From: RBC038 sp041390625
GTDB taxonomy: Bacteria > Chloroflexota > Dehalococcoidia > UBA2979
Reading direction: 5' to 3'
NCBI GenBank assembly: GCA_041390625.1
Contig: JAWKPM010000002.1
Span: forward strand, 124,001-188,000
DNA length: 64,000 bases
Made by a program: the position numbers and the translations under genes. The notes beneath the pieces are model-generated. The model had not been told where the DNA came from and ran no database searches. It saw only the letters and a program-made list of their open reading frames with translations. This document shows, in pieces, positions 8,404 to 17,042 of the stretch. How positions within the stretch are numbered: the stretch's first letter is position 1; the number at the start of each line of letters is the position of its first letter.

Positions 8404-9354
8404 CTAGCTGCGGGGCGCCACCACGCCACGGCCCGGGATATCCAGGTCCGGCGCCGGCGGGGCCGGGTTCGCCAGGCCCGCCATCAGCGTGGGCACGCGC
8501 TGCGACAGCAGGTCGAAGTCCCACATCTCGTGGGTCTGGATCGTGCGGTACGGCGTCTCGTCGTGAGCCAGGGACACGTTGCCCGAGTTCACGTAGAACA
8601 CCTTGCCGTTGATGTTCCAGGCCTGGTCCGTGCAGAGGTAGCCCACCATCGGCGCCACCAGCTCGGGGCCTCGAAGGTCGTCGCCCGCGCGACGCTGCAC
8701 CGCGATGCCTGCCCGCTGACGAAGCGCGGTCGCGGCCTCCGGCACCGACTGCGTCATGCGCGTGTTCGCGCCGGGCGCAATCGAGTTCGCCGTCACGCCG
8801 TAGCGGCCCAGATCGCGCGCGAGGCAGCGGCCCATACCAGCGATGCCCGCCTTCGCGGCGCCGTAGTTCGCCTGACCGGCGTTGCCGTTCAGGCCGGAGC
8901 CCGAGGAGAAGCCGATGATGCGGCCGTAGCGCTGCTGGCGCATGAGGATGGAGGCCGGCTTGGCCACGTTGAAGTAGCCGTCCAGGTGGACCGCGATGAC
9001 CGCGTCCCACTCCTCCTTCGTCATGTTGAAGACCATGCGGTCGCGCAGGATGCCGGCGACGTGGATCACCGCGTCAATGCGGCCCCAGGCGTCGACGGCC
9101 TGCTTGATCATGTTCTCGCCACCCTCGACGGTGGCGACGGTGTCGTAGTTCGCGAGGGCCGTGCCGCCCGCCGCGGTGATCTCGTTGACCACCGTGTCCG
9201 CGGGACCGGCGTCGCTGCCGCTGCCGTCCACGTTCACGCCCGGGTCGTTCACGATGACGTTCGCGCCGTGCTTGGCGACGAACTTCGCGACCTCGGCACC
9301 GATGCCGCGACCCGAGCCGGTCACGACGATGTTTCGTCCGTCCAGTGCTCCCAT
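8404..9354 (-). CDS. SDR-family oxidoreductase (copy 1)
   Basis: A 316-residue classical short-chain dehydrogenase. The cofactor loop TGSGRGIG lies near residue 12, the catalytic Ser in GFSSGSG and the YxxxK pair in NYGAAKAG. The insert NDPGVNVDGSG after the second strand and the long C-terminal tail resemble the 3-hydroxyacyl dehydrogenase part of peroxisomal multifunctional enzyme 2, so a beta-oxidation-type 3-hydroxyacyl-CoA dehydrogenase is plausible but not proven. It is a close paralog of the gene immediately upstream, 17 bases away, and is probably cotranscribed with it. Nearby thiolase and DUF35 genes support an acyl-CoA role. Confidence 0.88.
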   Translation of the reverse strand: MGALDGRNIVVTGSGRGIGAEVAKFVAKHGANVIVNDPGVNVDGSGSDAGPADTVVNEITAAGGTALANYDTVATVEGGENMIKQAVDAWGRIDAVIHVAGILRDRMVFNMTKEEWDAVIAVHLDGYFNVAKPASILMRQQRYGRIIGFSSGSGLNGNAGQANYGAAKAGIAGMGRCLARDLGRYGVTANSIAPGANTRMTQSVPEAATALRQRAGIAVQRRAGDDLRGPELVAPMVGYLCTDQAWNINGKVFYVNSGNVSLAHDETPYRTIQTHEMWDFDLLSQRVPTLMAGLANPAPPAPDLDIPGRGVVAPRS

Positions 9355-9371
9355 TGTCGTTCTTACCTCGC

Positions 9372-10355
9372 CTAGCTCAGCGCCTGCGCGGCCGTGTCGC
9401 GGCCGGGAACCTCGACGTCGTCACGCGGCGGTGCCGGGTTGTCGATGCCCTGCATCAGCACGTTCTGGACGGCGTCGTCCAGCTCCGGCAGCGTCCACAC
9501 GCCGTTGTTGAACACCGTGCGCATCGCCACCGGGTGGTTGGCCACGGAGACCGTGCCGCCCGACACGTTGAAGATGTAGCCGTTGATGTTCCACGCGGCG
9601 TCGGACGCGAGGTACGCGCACATCGGCGCGACCATCTCGGGGCCCATCGCGCCGCGCTTGTAGCGGCTCTCGGGCGGCTGCGCCCCCTGGCTCGCCGCAC
9701 CGCTGATGCCGGCGCGCGAGCGGAGCTCGCGAGCGCTGTCCGGCACGGACTGCGTCATGCGGGTGGCCGCGCCGGGCGCGATCACGTTCGCCGTGACGCC
9801 GTAGCGGCCGAGGTCCTTCGCCAGGACGCGGGTGAAGCCCGCCACGCCGGCCTTCGCCGCGCCGTAGTTCGCCTGGCCGGTGTTGCCGATCAGGCCGGAC
9901 GTCGAGGACCAGTTCAGGATGCGCCCGTAGCGCTGCTGCCGCATGAGCACGGCCGCCGGCTTCGAGGTGTGGAACTGACCGGTGAGGTGCACGTCGATGA
10001 CGTCGCGCCACTCCTCCGGCGTCATGTTGAAGATCATGCGGTCACGCAGGATGCCGGCCACGTTGCAGAGCACGTCGATGCGTCCCCACGTGTCCACGGC
10101 CTGCTTGATCATGTTCTCGCCGCCCTCGGGCGTCGCGACGGTGTCGTAGTTCGCCACCGCCTCGCCACCCGCGGCCTTGATCTGCTCGACCGTCTGGTCG
10201 GCCGGACCGTTGTCGTGGCCGGAGCCGTCCACGTTCACGCCGGGGTCGTTGACCACGACCTTCGCGCCCTGCTCGGCGAAGTACAACGCGACGCCCTGGC
10301 CGATTCCGCGGCCGGAGCCCGTGACGACGGCGATCTTGCCGTCTAGAGCACCCAT
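9372..10355 (-). CDS. SDR-family oxidoreductase (copy 2)
   Basis: A 327-residue paralog of the downstream SDR gene, sharing the start MGALDG, the cofactor loop TGSGRGIG, the NDPGVNVDGSG insert and the NYGAAKAG catalytic segment. It differs mainly by an insertion around residues 220-232 and in the last 50 residues. The ATG at 10355 is preferred over an upstream start because GGAAGG lies just before it. The pair looks like a tandem duplication that has diverged in substrate-contacting parts. Probable function is oxidation of a 3-hydroxyacyl-CoA or similar alcohol; the substrate is unknown. Confidence 0.88.
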   Translation of the reverse strand: MGALDGKIAVVTGSGRGIGQGVALYFAEQGAKVVVNDPGVNVDGSGHDNGPADQTVEQIKAAGGEAVANYDTVATPEGGENMIKQAVDTWGRIDVLCNVAGILRDRMIFNMTPEEWRDVIDVHLTGQFHTSKPAAVLMRQQRYGRILNWSSTSGLIGNTGQANYGAAKAGVAGFTRVLAKDLGRYGVTANVIAPGAATRMTQSVPDSARELRSRAGISGAASQGAQPPESRYKRGAMGPEMVAPMCAYLASDAAWNINGYIFNVSGGTVSVANHPVAMRTVFNNGVWTLPELDDAVQNVLMQGIDNPAPPRDDVEVPGRDTAAQALS

Positions 10356-10592
10356 AACCCTTCCTTCCCTCCACCCCACACGGGGTCCCGGTGCATGTCA
10401 TGATTGCCCGCCCCTGGCAGGGTCGAGCGCTGCGCCCGATGAGGTACGCCAACACCCAGCGTCAGAACGATCGAGTGCGCCGCACGGCAGATTGGCCCGG
10501 GCTGGCCGCGCGGAACGATATCCCTGCCCCCTGCCGGTGTCAACGAACGGAGGTGATGCGCCCCGTCGAGGCCGTCACCCCTGCTCTCGAAC
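10356..10592. other. Spacer upstream of the SDR pair
   Basis: 237 bases between the PHP-domain gene and the SDR pair. It must hold the SDR promoter, but I see no convincing -35/-10 pair. The GGAGGTGATG on the plus strand near 10548 looks like a ribosome site and start, but it opens a frame antisense to the PHP gene and is not called. Confidence 0.4.
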
Positions 10593-11396
10593 CTACGAGC
10601 TGGCCAGTGCGCGCACGTGCGGGTGGTTCTCCGGCCGGCCTCGGAACTCTGGCGTCTCGCGCGCCGCGCGCTCCCGCCGGATCTCCGCAAGCTCCGCCCA
10701 GCGCTGCTCCACGTCCGAGGGCACGTCGTGGTAGAGCGGGTTCGCGATCTTGTCGCCCTTCGTGCGGTCGAGGGGCCAGAACCGTCCCCTGCGCATTGCC
10801 TCGATGAGCTCGCGCTCGGTCTTGATGTCGTCCGCGAACCAGGTTGCCGTCTTGCCCAGGTCCTTCGGCTCGTGGCAGTCGTCGGCTGCCGTGCCCGGCA
10901 TCCCCATCTCGCGCGCCAGCGTGTCGGAGAACGTGTTCTCTTTCAGCGTGCCGCGCCCGTTCACGACCTCCATGGCGACCACGAAGCGGTACATCGAGTT
11001 CCGCTCCGCCCGCACCAGGGACTCGGCGTAGTCGTCTTCCTTCTCCCAGCGCCACGGCATCTGTCGCCGGTATGGGTGCGCCGCGATCATCACGCCGTCG
11101 ACGCGCGCCACGTGCCCCGCCAGCTCCTCGGCCCGATGCATGCCGAACACGTACTCGTGCAGGCCCAGGCACACGCAGTGCCCGTCCTCGGTGTTCAGCT
11201 CCATGCCACGGAACACCCGAATGTCCTGGTGCCGCGCCTGCAGCGCCTCGTACTCCGCGAGGTCCCACGCCCAGTCGTGCTCCGTGAGGATCATCGCGTC
11301 GAGGCCGACCTGCTTCGCGAGGTCCACCGCCTCGTCGGCCGTCAGGAACGAGTCCCACGAGTTCGGGTGCGTGTGCGTGTGCATGCCGATGATCAT
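10593..11396 (-). CDS. PHP-domain metal-dependent phosphoesterase
   Basis: A 267-residue PHP protein. The first metal motif HTHTHPNS is at the N-terminus, LTEHDW near residue 41 supplies the next ligands, and later His/Asp residues (AAHPYRR, DDCHEP) complete the usual set. PHP proteins hydrolyse phosphoesters such as nucleoside phosphates or histidinol phosphate, but this subfamily, which keeps GMEL and long inserts, is of unknown substrate. It lies alone between the SDR pair and the thiolase operon, separated from the latter by a strong hairpin. Confidence 0.85.
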   Translation of the reverse strand: MIIGMHTHTHPNSWDSFLTADEAVDLAKQVGLDAMILTEHDWAWDLAEYEALQARHQDIRVFRGMELNTEDGHCVCLGLHEYVFGMHRAEELAGHVARVDGVMIAAHPYRRQMPWRWEKEDDYAESLVRAERNSMYRFVVAMEVVNGRGTLKENTFSDTLAREMGMPGTAADDCHEPKDLGKTATWFADDIKTERELIEAMRRGRFWPLDRTKGDKIANPLYHDVPSDVEQRWAELAEIRRERAARETPEFRGRPENHPHVRALASS

Positions 11397-11465
11397 CGTG
11401 CCTCGATTGCTCGCGACCCCCTCGAGGGTTCGCCTGCGCCGACTCTACACAAGCCCTACACAACA

Positions 11466-11497
11466 CGGACGGGGGCGACGACCGCCGCCCCCGTCCG
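11466..11497 (-). terminator. Terminator of the thiolase/DUF35 operon
   Basis: A perfect 12-base stem (11466-11477 with 11486-11497) around an 8-base loop, rich in G and C, about 55 bases beyond the thiolase stop on the minus strand. It separates that operon from the PHP gene. Confidence 0.75.
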
Positions 11498-11550
11498 CCA
11501 TCATCGCACGCGATGGCCCTCGTGCGCCCCGGCTTGCCGAGGCGCCTCGC

Positions 11551-12771
11551 CTAGTCGGCGGTGAGGACGATCGTGCCCGTCGTCGACAGCGAACCGCCCG
11601 TGCCGTTCACCACTGCCGACTTCGCGCTCGTCTGGCGACCCGGCAGACCGATGCCCGGCGCCTCGGCCGTGCCGGCCAGCTGCCGCTGCGCCTCCACCAG
11701 CAGCATCATGCCGTACATGCCGGAGTGGCTGAACGACAGGCCGCCGCCGTTGGTGTTCACCGGGAACTTGCCGCCCGGGCTCGCGTTGCCGTCCGCCCAC
11801 AGGCTCGTACCCTCGCCCCGAGGCGTCAGGCCCAGCATCTCCGCGGTCACGCCGGCGGTGTACGTGAACGAGTCGTAGATCATGGCCATTTCCATGTCTT
11901 CCGGACCCATCCCCGCCATCTTGTAGGCGCGGGCCGAGGAGTCACGCGCGGACGTCGCCGTGAAGTCCTCCATCTGCGTCAGGCTGGAGTGGCTCATCGC
12001 CTCGCCCGCACCGGCCACCCAGACCGGCTTGTTGCGCAGGCCCTTCGCCGCCGCCGCCGAGGCCACGATCACGGCACCGCCGTGGTCGGTCACGAGGCAG
12101 CAGTCGAGGAGGTTGAGCGGCCACGAGATGACGCGCGAGTTCAGCACGTCCTCGATCGTGATCGGGCCACCGTTCGGGTTGGTCTCCTTCGAGTGCATGA
12201 CCGCCTTCGGGTTGAGGCCGGCCCACTCGCGCGTCACGACGGCGATCTGCGCGAACGCCTCCTTCGAGACGCCGAAGCGGTGCATGTAGCGGTTCATCGC
12301 GTGCGAGTAGCTCGAGGGCGCGCCTGCCAGGCCGTAGGGGCTCTCGAACTGCGAGGCCGGTGCCCACGGGTCGAGCTGGCCGCGTGTGCCGCCGGTGCCC
12401 TTGCCCTGGCGGCGGCCACCGGAGTAGCCGGACTCGCCGTGCGAGATCACCGCGATGTCGAAGATGCCGGCGTTGATGGCCGCCAGCGCGTGGTGCACGT
12501 ACATCACGAACGCCGAGCCACCGACGACCGTGCTGTCGAAGTACTTCGGCTTGATGCCGAGGTACTCGGCCAGTCCCGGCGACTGCATGCCGCCGACGCC
12601 ACCGGCCGAGAACACGGCCTCGATCTGGTTGATCTGGATGCCGGCATCCGCAGCGGCGTTCTTGATCGCCTCCGCGTGCAGCATCAACGAGGTCTTCTCG
12701 GGGACGTATCCGATCTTGTCGGATTCACCGGCGCCGACGAGCGCCGCCTGCATCGAGGGATTGTTGGGCAT
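11551..12771 (-). CDS. Thiolase-like protein, SCP-x / Ltp2 type
   Basis: A 406-residue thiolase-fold protein. Where true thiolases carry the nucleophilic Cys, the sequence reads VGGSAFVMYVHHALAA, with Ser-Ala and no Cys, and the usual C-terminal GHPxGxxG reads SHSGMYGMM. That pattern fits the SCP-x-like branch that includes Ltp2, which acts as a retro-aldolase with a DUF35 partner in steroid side-chain degradation. The neighbouring upstream gene is exactly such a DUF35 protein. I infer a two-protein complex acting on an acyl-CoA substrate; substrate identity and reaction direction are unknown. A SCP2-type acyltransferase remains possible. Confidence 0.83.
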   Translation of the reverse strand: MPNNPSMQAALVGAGESDKIGYVPEKTSLMLHAEAIKNAAADAGIQINQIEAVFSAGGVGGMQSPGLAEYLGIKPKYFDSTVVGGSAFVMYVHHALAAINAGIFDIAVISHGESGYSGGRRQGKGTGGTRGQLDPWAPASQFESPYGLAGAPSSYSHAMNRYMHRFGVSKEAFAQIAVVTREWAGLNPKAVMHSKETNPNGGPITIEDVLNSRVISWPLNLLDCCLVTDHGGAVIVASAAAAKGLRNKPVWVAGAGEAMSHSSLTQMEDFTATSARDSSARAYKMAGMGPEDMEMAMIYDSFTYTAGVTAEMLGLTPRGEGTSLWADGNASPGGKFPVNTNGGGLSFSHSGMYGMMLLVEAQRQLAGTAEAPGIGLPGRQTSAKSAVVNGTGGSLSTTGTIVLTAD

Positions 12772-12831
12772 CGTCTGTCCTTCTGCTGCGCGCCACCTCA
12801 GCGGCGCGATTCGACGTCGAGGGGCGGTCGG

Positions 12832-13251
12832 CTAGCCGACCACGCGCCAGTACGGCACGGAGATCTCGTCGCTGGCCTCTTCGAACTCGATCTTGACCGG
12901 CGCACCGATCTTGATGGAGTCCGGGTTCGTCGCGTCGACGCCCTTGAGGACGGTGAGCATGCGCCCACCCTCGTTCATGTCGATGAAGGCGGTGGCGAAC
13001 GGAACCTCTTCGGCCCAGCCGCCGAAGGCGCGCTGCTGCACCGCGAAGGTGTGGATCGTCCCCTCGCCGGAGGCCTCGATCCACTCGATGTTGAAGCTCT
13101 GGCAGTGCGGGCAAATGATCCGAGGGTAGAAGTGGACCTTGTTGCAGTCCGTGCAGCGGGGAAGCATCAGCTTCCCGGCCTTGGCGCCGTCCCAGAACGG
13201 CTGCGTGACATAGGGGTCGGCTTCCGGAATAGGCTTATTGTAGTCCGCCAA
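12832..13251 (-). CDS. Zn-ribbon OB-fold protein (DUF35)
   Basis: A 139-residue DUF35-family protein. The N-terminal half has a rubredoxin-like zinc ribbon (CTDC near residue 33 and CPHC near residue 48) and the C-terminal half an OB-fold with FATAFIDMNEGGRML. In archaea and actinobacteria such proteins bind thiolase-fold enzymes and shape their active sites; the partner here is surely the thiolase-like gene 60 bases downstream. It is the first gene of the pair and reads away from the nuo operon. Confidence 0.88.
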   Translation of the reverse strand: MADYNKPIPEADPYVTQPFWDGAKAGKLMLPRCTDCNKVHFYPRIICPHCQSFNIEWIEASGEGTIHTFAVQQRAFGGWAEEVPFATAFIDMNEGGRMLTVLKGVDATNPDSIKIGAPVKIEFEEASDEISVPYWRVVG

Positions 13252-13611
13252 CGACCGCTCCTTCAGCGCTGTTGCCGCGTTTGCACGGTCGAGGACGGCG
13301 AGGCCGGAACCGCCTCTCGAGGCCGGTCACCGGTGCCGTGCGAAGCGCCGGGGAGTCCGCCGCAGATTCGGTTCGCGCGCCGCTGTCGCGACCGCGGCAG
13401 ACTCTACCGGGGGCTCATATCGGGGGTCAACAACGCACGTTGGCATCGCGGCAAGGGGCGCTCGACGCTCGCCTGACGCACCGTCCGCGGCGCCCTCGGA
13501 GCGCCCGTTCACGCTTCAGCCCAGTTTCATTGCGCCCCATATGGGCCCGTGCTACGGTGCCGCCCGAATCACGGGGGCGCACTGCTCGCCATCCTTGGGG
13601 GAGTCGCACTG
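13252..13611. other. Divergent regulatory spacer between DUF35 and nuoA
   Basis: 360 bases without a supported gene; the frames crossing it are Arg-rich shadows. It should hold the promoter for the thiolase operon (leftward) and the nuo operon (rightward). A GGGGGAG ribosome site near 13597 serves nuoA. No riboswitch-like fold was recognised. Confidence 0.5.
13530..13558 (+). promoter_or_regulatory. Probable nuo operon promoter
   Basis: TTGCGC at 13530-13535 and TACGGT at 13553-13558 with exactly 17 bases between them, ahead of nuoA. The -10 is imperfect, so this is a moderate call. Confidence 0.45.
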
Positions 13612-14007
13612 GTGATCCCAGAGCAGTTCGGGCGTGTCGGTCTCCTCGTCGGCCTCGCCCTCGCATTTCCCGCTCTGCCGCTCGTCGTTTCCCAGGTGCT
13701 CTACCGCTTCAAGTTCCGGCCCGAGCACCCGGATCCGGTCAAGAACGCGACGTACGAGTGTGGCGTGGAGTCCGAGGGCACCGCGTGGGGGCAGTTCAAC
13801 GCGCGCTACTACATCTTCGCCCTGGGCTTCGTCATCTTCGATGTTGAGGTGATCTTCCTGTACCCGTGGGCGGTCAACCACATCGGCCTCTCCGCCGGCT
13901 CGTTCGAGGACGCAGCGTTCGCCCTCGCGAAGGCCACCCTTTTTATCGGCGTGCTCGCACTCGGCCTCGCCTACGCGTGGCGTCGCGGCGCCCTGGAGTG
14001 GCGCTAG
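13612..14007 (+). CDS. nuoA: NADH-quinone oxidoreductase subunit A
   Basis: NuoA is a small membrane subunit of complex I near the quinone entry site. The protein has three transmembrane helices. It holds the diagnostic loop NATYECGVES and the helix segment ARYYIFALGFVIFDVEVIFLY, split here only by GTAWGQFN. I start it at the GTG at 13612, which has GGGGGAG upstream and gives 131 residues; the frame is open further upstream to 13549 but without a ribosome site. nuoC begins one base after the stop, where nuoB would normally sit. Confidence 0.92.
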   Translation: MIPEQFGRVGLLVGLALAFPALPLVVSQVLYRFKFRPEHPDPVKNATYECGVESEGTAWGQFNARYYIFALGFVIFDVEVIFLYPWAVNHIGLSAGSFEDAAFALAKATLFIGVLALGLAYAWRRGALEWR

Positions 14008-14008
14008 C

Positions 14009-14524
14009 GTGCCGCGTGCGTCTCGCCAGCTCGAGGGCACTCGTGTCGCCGAACGCCTCGAGGCCGCGCTCCCCGGCATCGTCACCCGCTCCACCGAGGA
14101 GTGGGTCGAGGTCGTGCCGGCCCGCGTCATCGAGGCGCTGCAGTGGCTCCACGACGACGACGAGCTCGATGCTGCCCAGCTTTCATGCCTCACGGCCGTC
14201 GACCGCCACACGACCTTCGAGGTCGTCTACCACCTGCAGTCGCTCGACCGGAACCACCAGATCGTGGTGAAGGCGATCCTGACCGACCACGACACACCGG
14301 CCCTCCCGAGCTCGTATCCCGTCTACAAGGGCGCGCTGCTCCAGGAGGACGAGGTCTACGACCTCTTCGGCATCCGCTTCGACGGCCACCCGAACCTCAG
14401 GCGGCTCTTCCTCTGGGACGGCTACCTGGGCCACCCGCTGCGCAAGGACTTCCTGCAGCTCGAAGGCCGCTTCCCGGGTTTGCCGATGTTCCCGTTCGAG
14501 GAGAAGGGAGTCCAGGTCCGATGA
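14009..14524 (+). CDS. nuoC: NADH-quinone oxidoreductase subunit C
   Basis: NuoC is a peripheral-arm subunit of complex I near the 49-kDa quinone module. The 171 residues end in the family signature DEVYDLFGIRFDGHPNLRRL, with KDF close behind. The GTG start lies one base after nuoA, and the stop overlaps the nuoD start (ATGA). The absence of nuoB between nuoA and nuoC is notable because these three are usually contiguous. Confidence 0.94.
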   Translation: MPRASRQLEGTRVAERLEAALPGIVTRSTEEWVEVVPARVIEALQWLHDDDELDAAQLSCLTAVDRHTTFEVVYHLQSLDRNHQIVVKAILTDHDTPALPSSYPVYKGALLQEDEVYDLFGIRFDGHPNLRRLFLWDGYLGHPLRKDFLQLEGRFPGLPMFPFEEKGVQVR

Positions 14525-15624
14525 CGACCGCGACCGACCCCTACGTCCTCAACATCGGCCCGCAGCACCCCTCGACGCACGGCGTCTTCCGCCTGCGCGT
14601 CGTGATGGACGGCGAGCGCATCCAGGACGTCGAGATGATCGTGGGCTACCTCCACCGCTCGATGGAGAAGCTCGCCGAGGAGCGGACGTTCACCCAGAAC
14701 ATCCCCTTCACCGACCGCGCGGACTACCTCGCCGGCATGTCGAACAACCTCGGCTACGTCCTCGCCGCCGAGCTGCTGTCCGGCGTCGAGGTGCCTGAGC
14801 GCGCCCAGTACCTGCGCGTCATCTTCGCCGAGCTCCAGCGCATCGCCAGCCACGCGATGTCCAACGGTCAGCTCGTCTCCGACGCCGGCGCGTGGCAGAC
14901 GCCGCTCCTGTACATGTGGCGCGAGCGCGAGAAGATCCTCGACCTCTTCGAGATGACCTGCGGCGCCCGCCTGACGACCAACTACATGCGCATCGGCGGC
15001 GTCGCCTTCGACCCGCCGCCCGAGTTCTACCCCGCCGTGAACCAGCTCCTCGAGGAGCTGCCCGAGCGCATCGAGGAGTATCACCGCCTCCTCATCGACA
15101 ACGAGATCTTCCTCGCCCGTACCCAGGGCGTCGGCACCATCACCGCCGAGGACGCCATCAACGGCTCACTCACCGGCCCCATGCTGCGCGCCTCGGGCGT
15201 GCCGTGGGACCTCCGCAAGGCGGAGCCGTACTGCGTCTACGACCGCATGGAGTTCGATATTCCGGTCGGCCGCCACGGCGACGCCTACGACCGCTTCATG
15301 GTGCGGATGGAAGAGGTGAAGCAGTCCGTCCGCATCATCCGCCAGGCGCTCGACGAGATGCCCGTCGGTGCACATAAGACCGACATCCCGCTCGCGCTGA
15401 GGCCCGCGCCCGGCGAGGCCTACGCCCGCGTCGAAGGCCCGCGAGGCGAGCTCGGCTTCTACGTCGTCTCGGACGGTGGCCCCGCCCCGTATCGATTCCA
15501 CGTGCGGCCGCCCTCGCTCATCAACCTCTCGCTGCTGCGCGAGATGGCGATCGGCGCCTCGCTGCCCGATGCCGTGGTCGCCCTCGGCTCCATCGACATC
15601 GTCGTGGGGGAGATCGACCGATGA
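14521..15624 (+). CDS. nuoD: NADH-quinone oxidoreductase subunit D
   Basis: The 49-kDa subunit lining the quinone-reduction chamber. At 367 residues it begins TTATDPYVLNIGPQHPSTHG, with the conserved His-containing GPQHPSTHG loop, and later has YLHRSMEKLAEERTF and RADYLAGMSNN. The frame extends upstream, but the ATG at 14521 gives the canonical N-terminus and the four-base overlap with nuoC. NuoD needs NuoB to hold cluster N2, and no NuoB gene is present in this operon. Confidence 0.95.
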   Translation: MTTATDPYVLNIGPQHPSTHGVFRLRVVMDGERIQDVEMIVGYLHRSMEKLAEERTFTQNIPFTDRADYLAGMSNNLGYVLAAELLSGVEVPERAQYLRVIFAELQRIASHAMSNGQLVSDAGAWQTPLLYMWREREKILDLFEMTCGARLTTNYMRIGGVAFDPPPEFYPAVNQLLEELPERIEEYHRLLIDNEIFLARTQGVGTITAEDAINGSLTGPMLRASGVPWDLRKAEPYCVYDRMEFDIPVGRHGDAYDRFMVRMEEVKQSVRIIRQALDEMPVGAHKTDIPLALRPAPGEAYARVEGPRGELGFYVVSDGGPAPYRFHVRPPSLINLSLLREMAIGASLPDAVVALGSIDIVVGEIDR

Positions 15625-17042
15625 GGCTGCGACTGCCCTTCGACACGCAGATCGACGCGCCCTCGCGATTCCCGACGGGCATCCGTCAGGTCATTACCCG
15701 TCCCTCGCTCCCCGGGCTGAAGCTCGCGCTGGCGGTGATGACGGTCTTCGGGCTTGTCTCGAACGTCGCGATCGGCGTGCTCGTGGCCAGCGGCGCCCTC
15801 GATGGCGAGTGGTACGACTTCCGAGACCTCGGCATCGCCGTCGGTCAGCTGCGTGAGGGCCTCGACGACCGCTTCGATCCCGCCGTCTCCTACATCGTCA
15901 CGATGCTCATCGGCGGCATCGGCATCCTGTCGCTCATCGGCGGGCTGCTCATCATTCTGCCCTGGGTGGAGCGCCGACTCCTCGCGCGCTTCCAGATCCG
16001 TCGAGGCCCGAACCGCGTCGGCCCCTTCGGCCTGCTCCAACCCCTCGCCGATGCCTTCAAGCTGATGCAGAAGGAGACGATCGTTCCGCGAGGCGCGGAC
16101 CGCTTCATCTACTTCCTGCCGCCCGTGATCGTCTTCATCCCGCTGATGCTCGTCTGGGGCATCGTGCCGTGGGCCCCACGGATGGTCTACGTCGACACGA
16201 ACGTCGGCGTGCTCTACCTCATCGCTGTGGGCTCACTCGCGACCCTCGCGATCTTCCTCGCGGGCTGGTCGTCGAATAACCATTACGCCCTGCTCGGTGC
16301 GATGCGCACGGTCGCGATGATGATCTCCTACGAGATCCCGCTCTCGATCTCCTTGCTCGCGGTCGTCCTCATGTCGGGCACGATGCAGCTCTCCGGCATC
16401 GTCGAATGGCAGGCGGCCCACAACACGTGGTTCGCATTCCTGATGCCGTTCGGCCTCTTCACTTTCTTCTTCTCGTCGACCGCCGAACTGAACCGCACGC
16501 CGAACGACATCGCCGAGGCCGAGTCCGAGATCGTCGCCGGCTTCCACACCGAGTACTCCGGCATGAAGGCCGGCCTCTACCTCGCTGTCGAGCTCGGTCA
16601 CGCCGTCGCCACGGGCGCGTTCGTCAGCACGCTCTTCCTCGGTGGCTGGTCGCTCTTCGGCCTCGAGGAGTGGATTCCGCCCTACATGATTCTCGCCGGC
16701 AAGATCAGCCTCATCTACTTCGTGCTGGTCTGGCTGCGGAGCACGCTGCCGCGCTTCCGCCTGGACCAGCTCATGGCCTTCGCCTGGAAGTTCCTCATCC
16801 CGCTGTCGATCATCTACGTGCTCGTGGTGAGCCTCGAGGCGTCGATCTTCGCGAGGTGGGACGTCGAGGGGCTGATCCCGCTCGTCATCTTCGCCGTGGT
16901 CAACACCGCCCTCGCGTGGTTCCTGATCCGACGCTGGGCCGCCGTCATGGGCTACCGCCCCGGCGTCGAGCCCACGAGACCGCTCATGGCCACCGGCGTC
17001 GGCGGCCTCCGCGCCGCGCGCCAGCTGCGAGGGGACGCCTGA
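15621..17042 (+). CDS. nuoH: NADH-quinone oxidoreductase subunit H
   Basis: The membrane subunit that joins the quinone site to the proton-pumping arm. The signature WVERRLLARFQIRRGPNRVG is near residue 115, followed by LLQPLADAFKLMQKE, and the charged loop TAELNRTPNDIAEAESE is intact. At 473 residues it is longer than most NuoH proteins because of about 90 extra N-terminal residues that include one more hydrophobic segment. It overlaps nuoD by four bases and nuoJ by one. The ferredoxin-like subunit gene nuoI, usually next, is absent. Confidence 0.95.
   Translation: MRLRLPFDTQIDAPSRFPTGIRQVITRPSLPGLKLALAVMTVFGLVSNVAIGVLVASGALDGEWYDFRDLGIAVGQLREGLDDRFDPAVSYIVTMLIGGIGILSLIGGLLIILPWVERRLLARFQIRRGPNRVGPFGLLQPLADAFKLMQKETIVPRGADRFIYFLPPVIVFIPLMLVWGIVPWAPRMVYVDTNVGVLYLIAVGSLATLAIFLAGWSSNNHYALLGAMRTVAMMISYEIPLSISLLAVVLMSGTMQLSGIVEWQAAHNTWFAFLMPFGLFTFFFSSTAELNRTPNDIAEAESEIVAGFHTEYSGMKAGLYLAVELGHAVATGAFVSTLFLGGWSLFGLEEWIPPYMILAGKISLIYFVLVWLRSTLPRFRLDQLMAFAWKFLIPLSIIYVLVVSLEASIFARWDVEGLIPLVIFAVVNTALAWFLIRRWAAVMGYRPGVEPTRPLMATGVGGLRAARQLRGDA

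Noticed and set aside
10555..10807. Plus-strand frame with GGAGGTG-ATG near 10548
   Set aside because: It runs antisense into the PHP gene, and the peptide is Pro/Arg/Ser-rich without domains. The ribosome-like site is probably chance.
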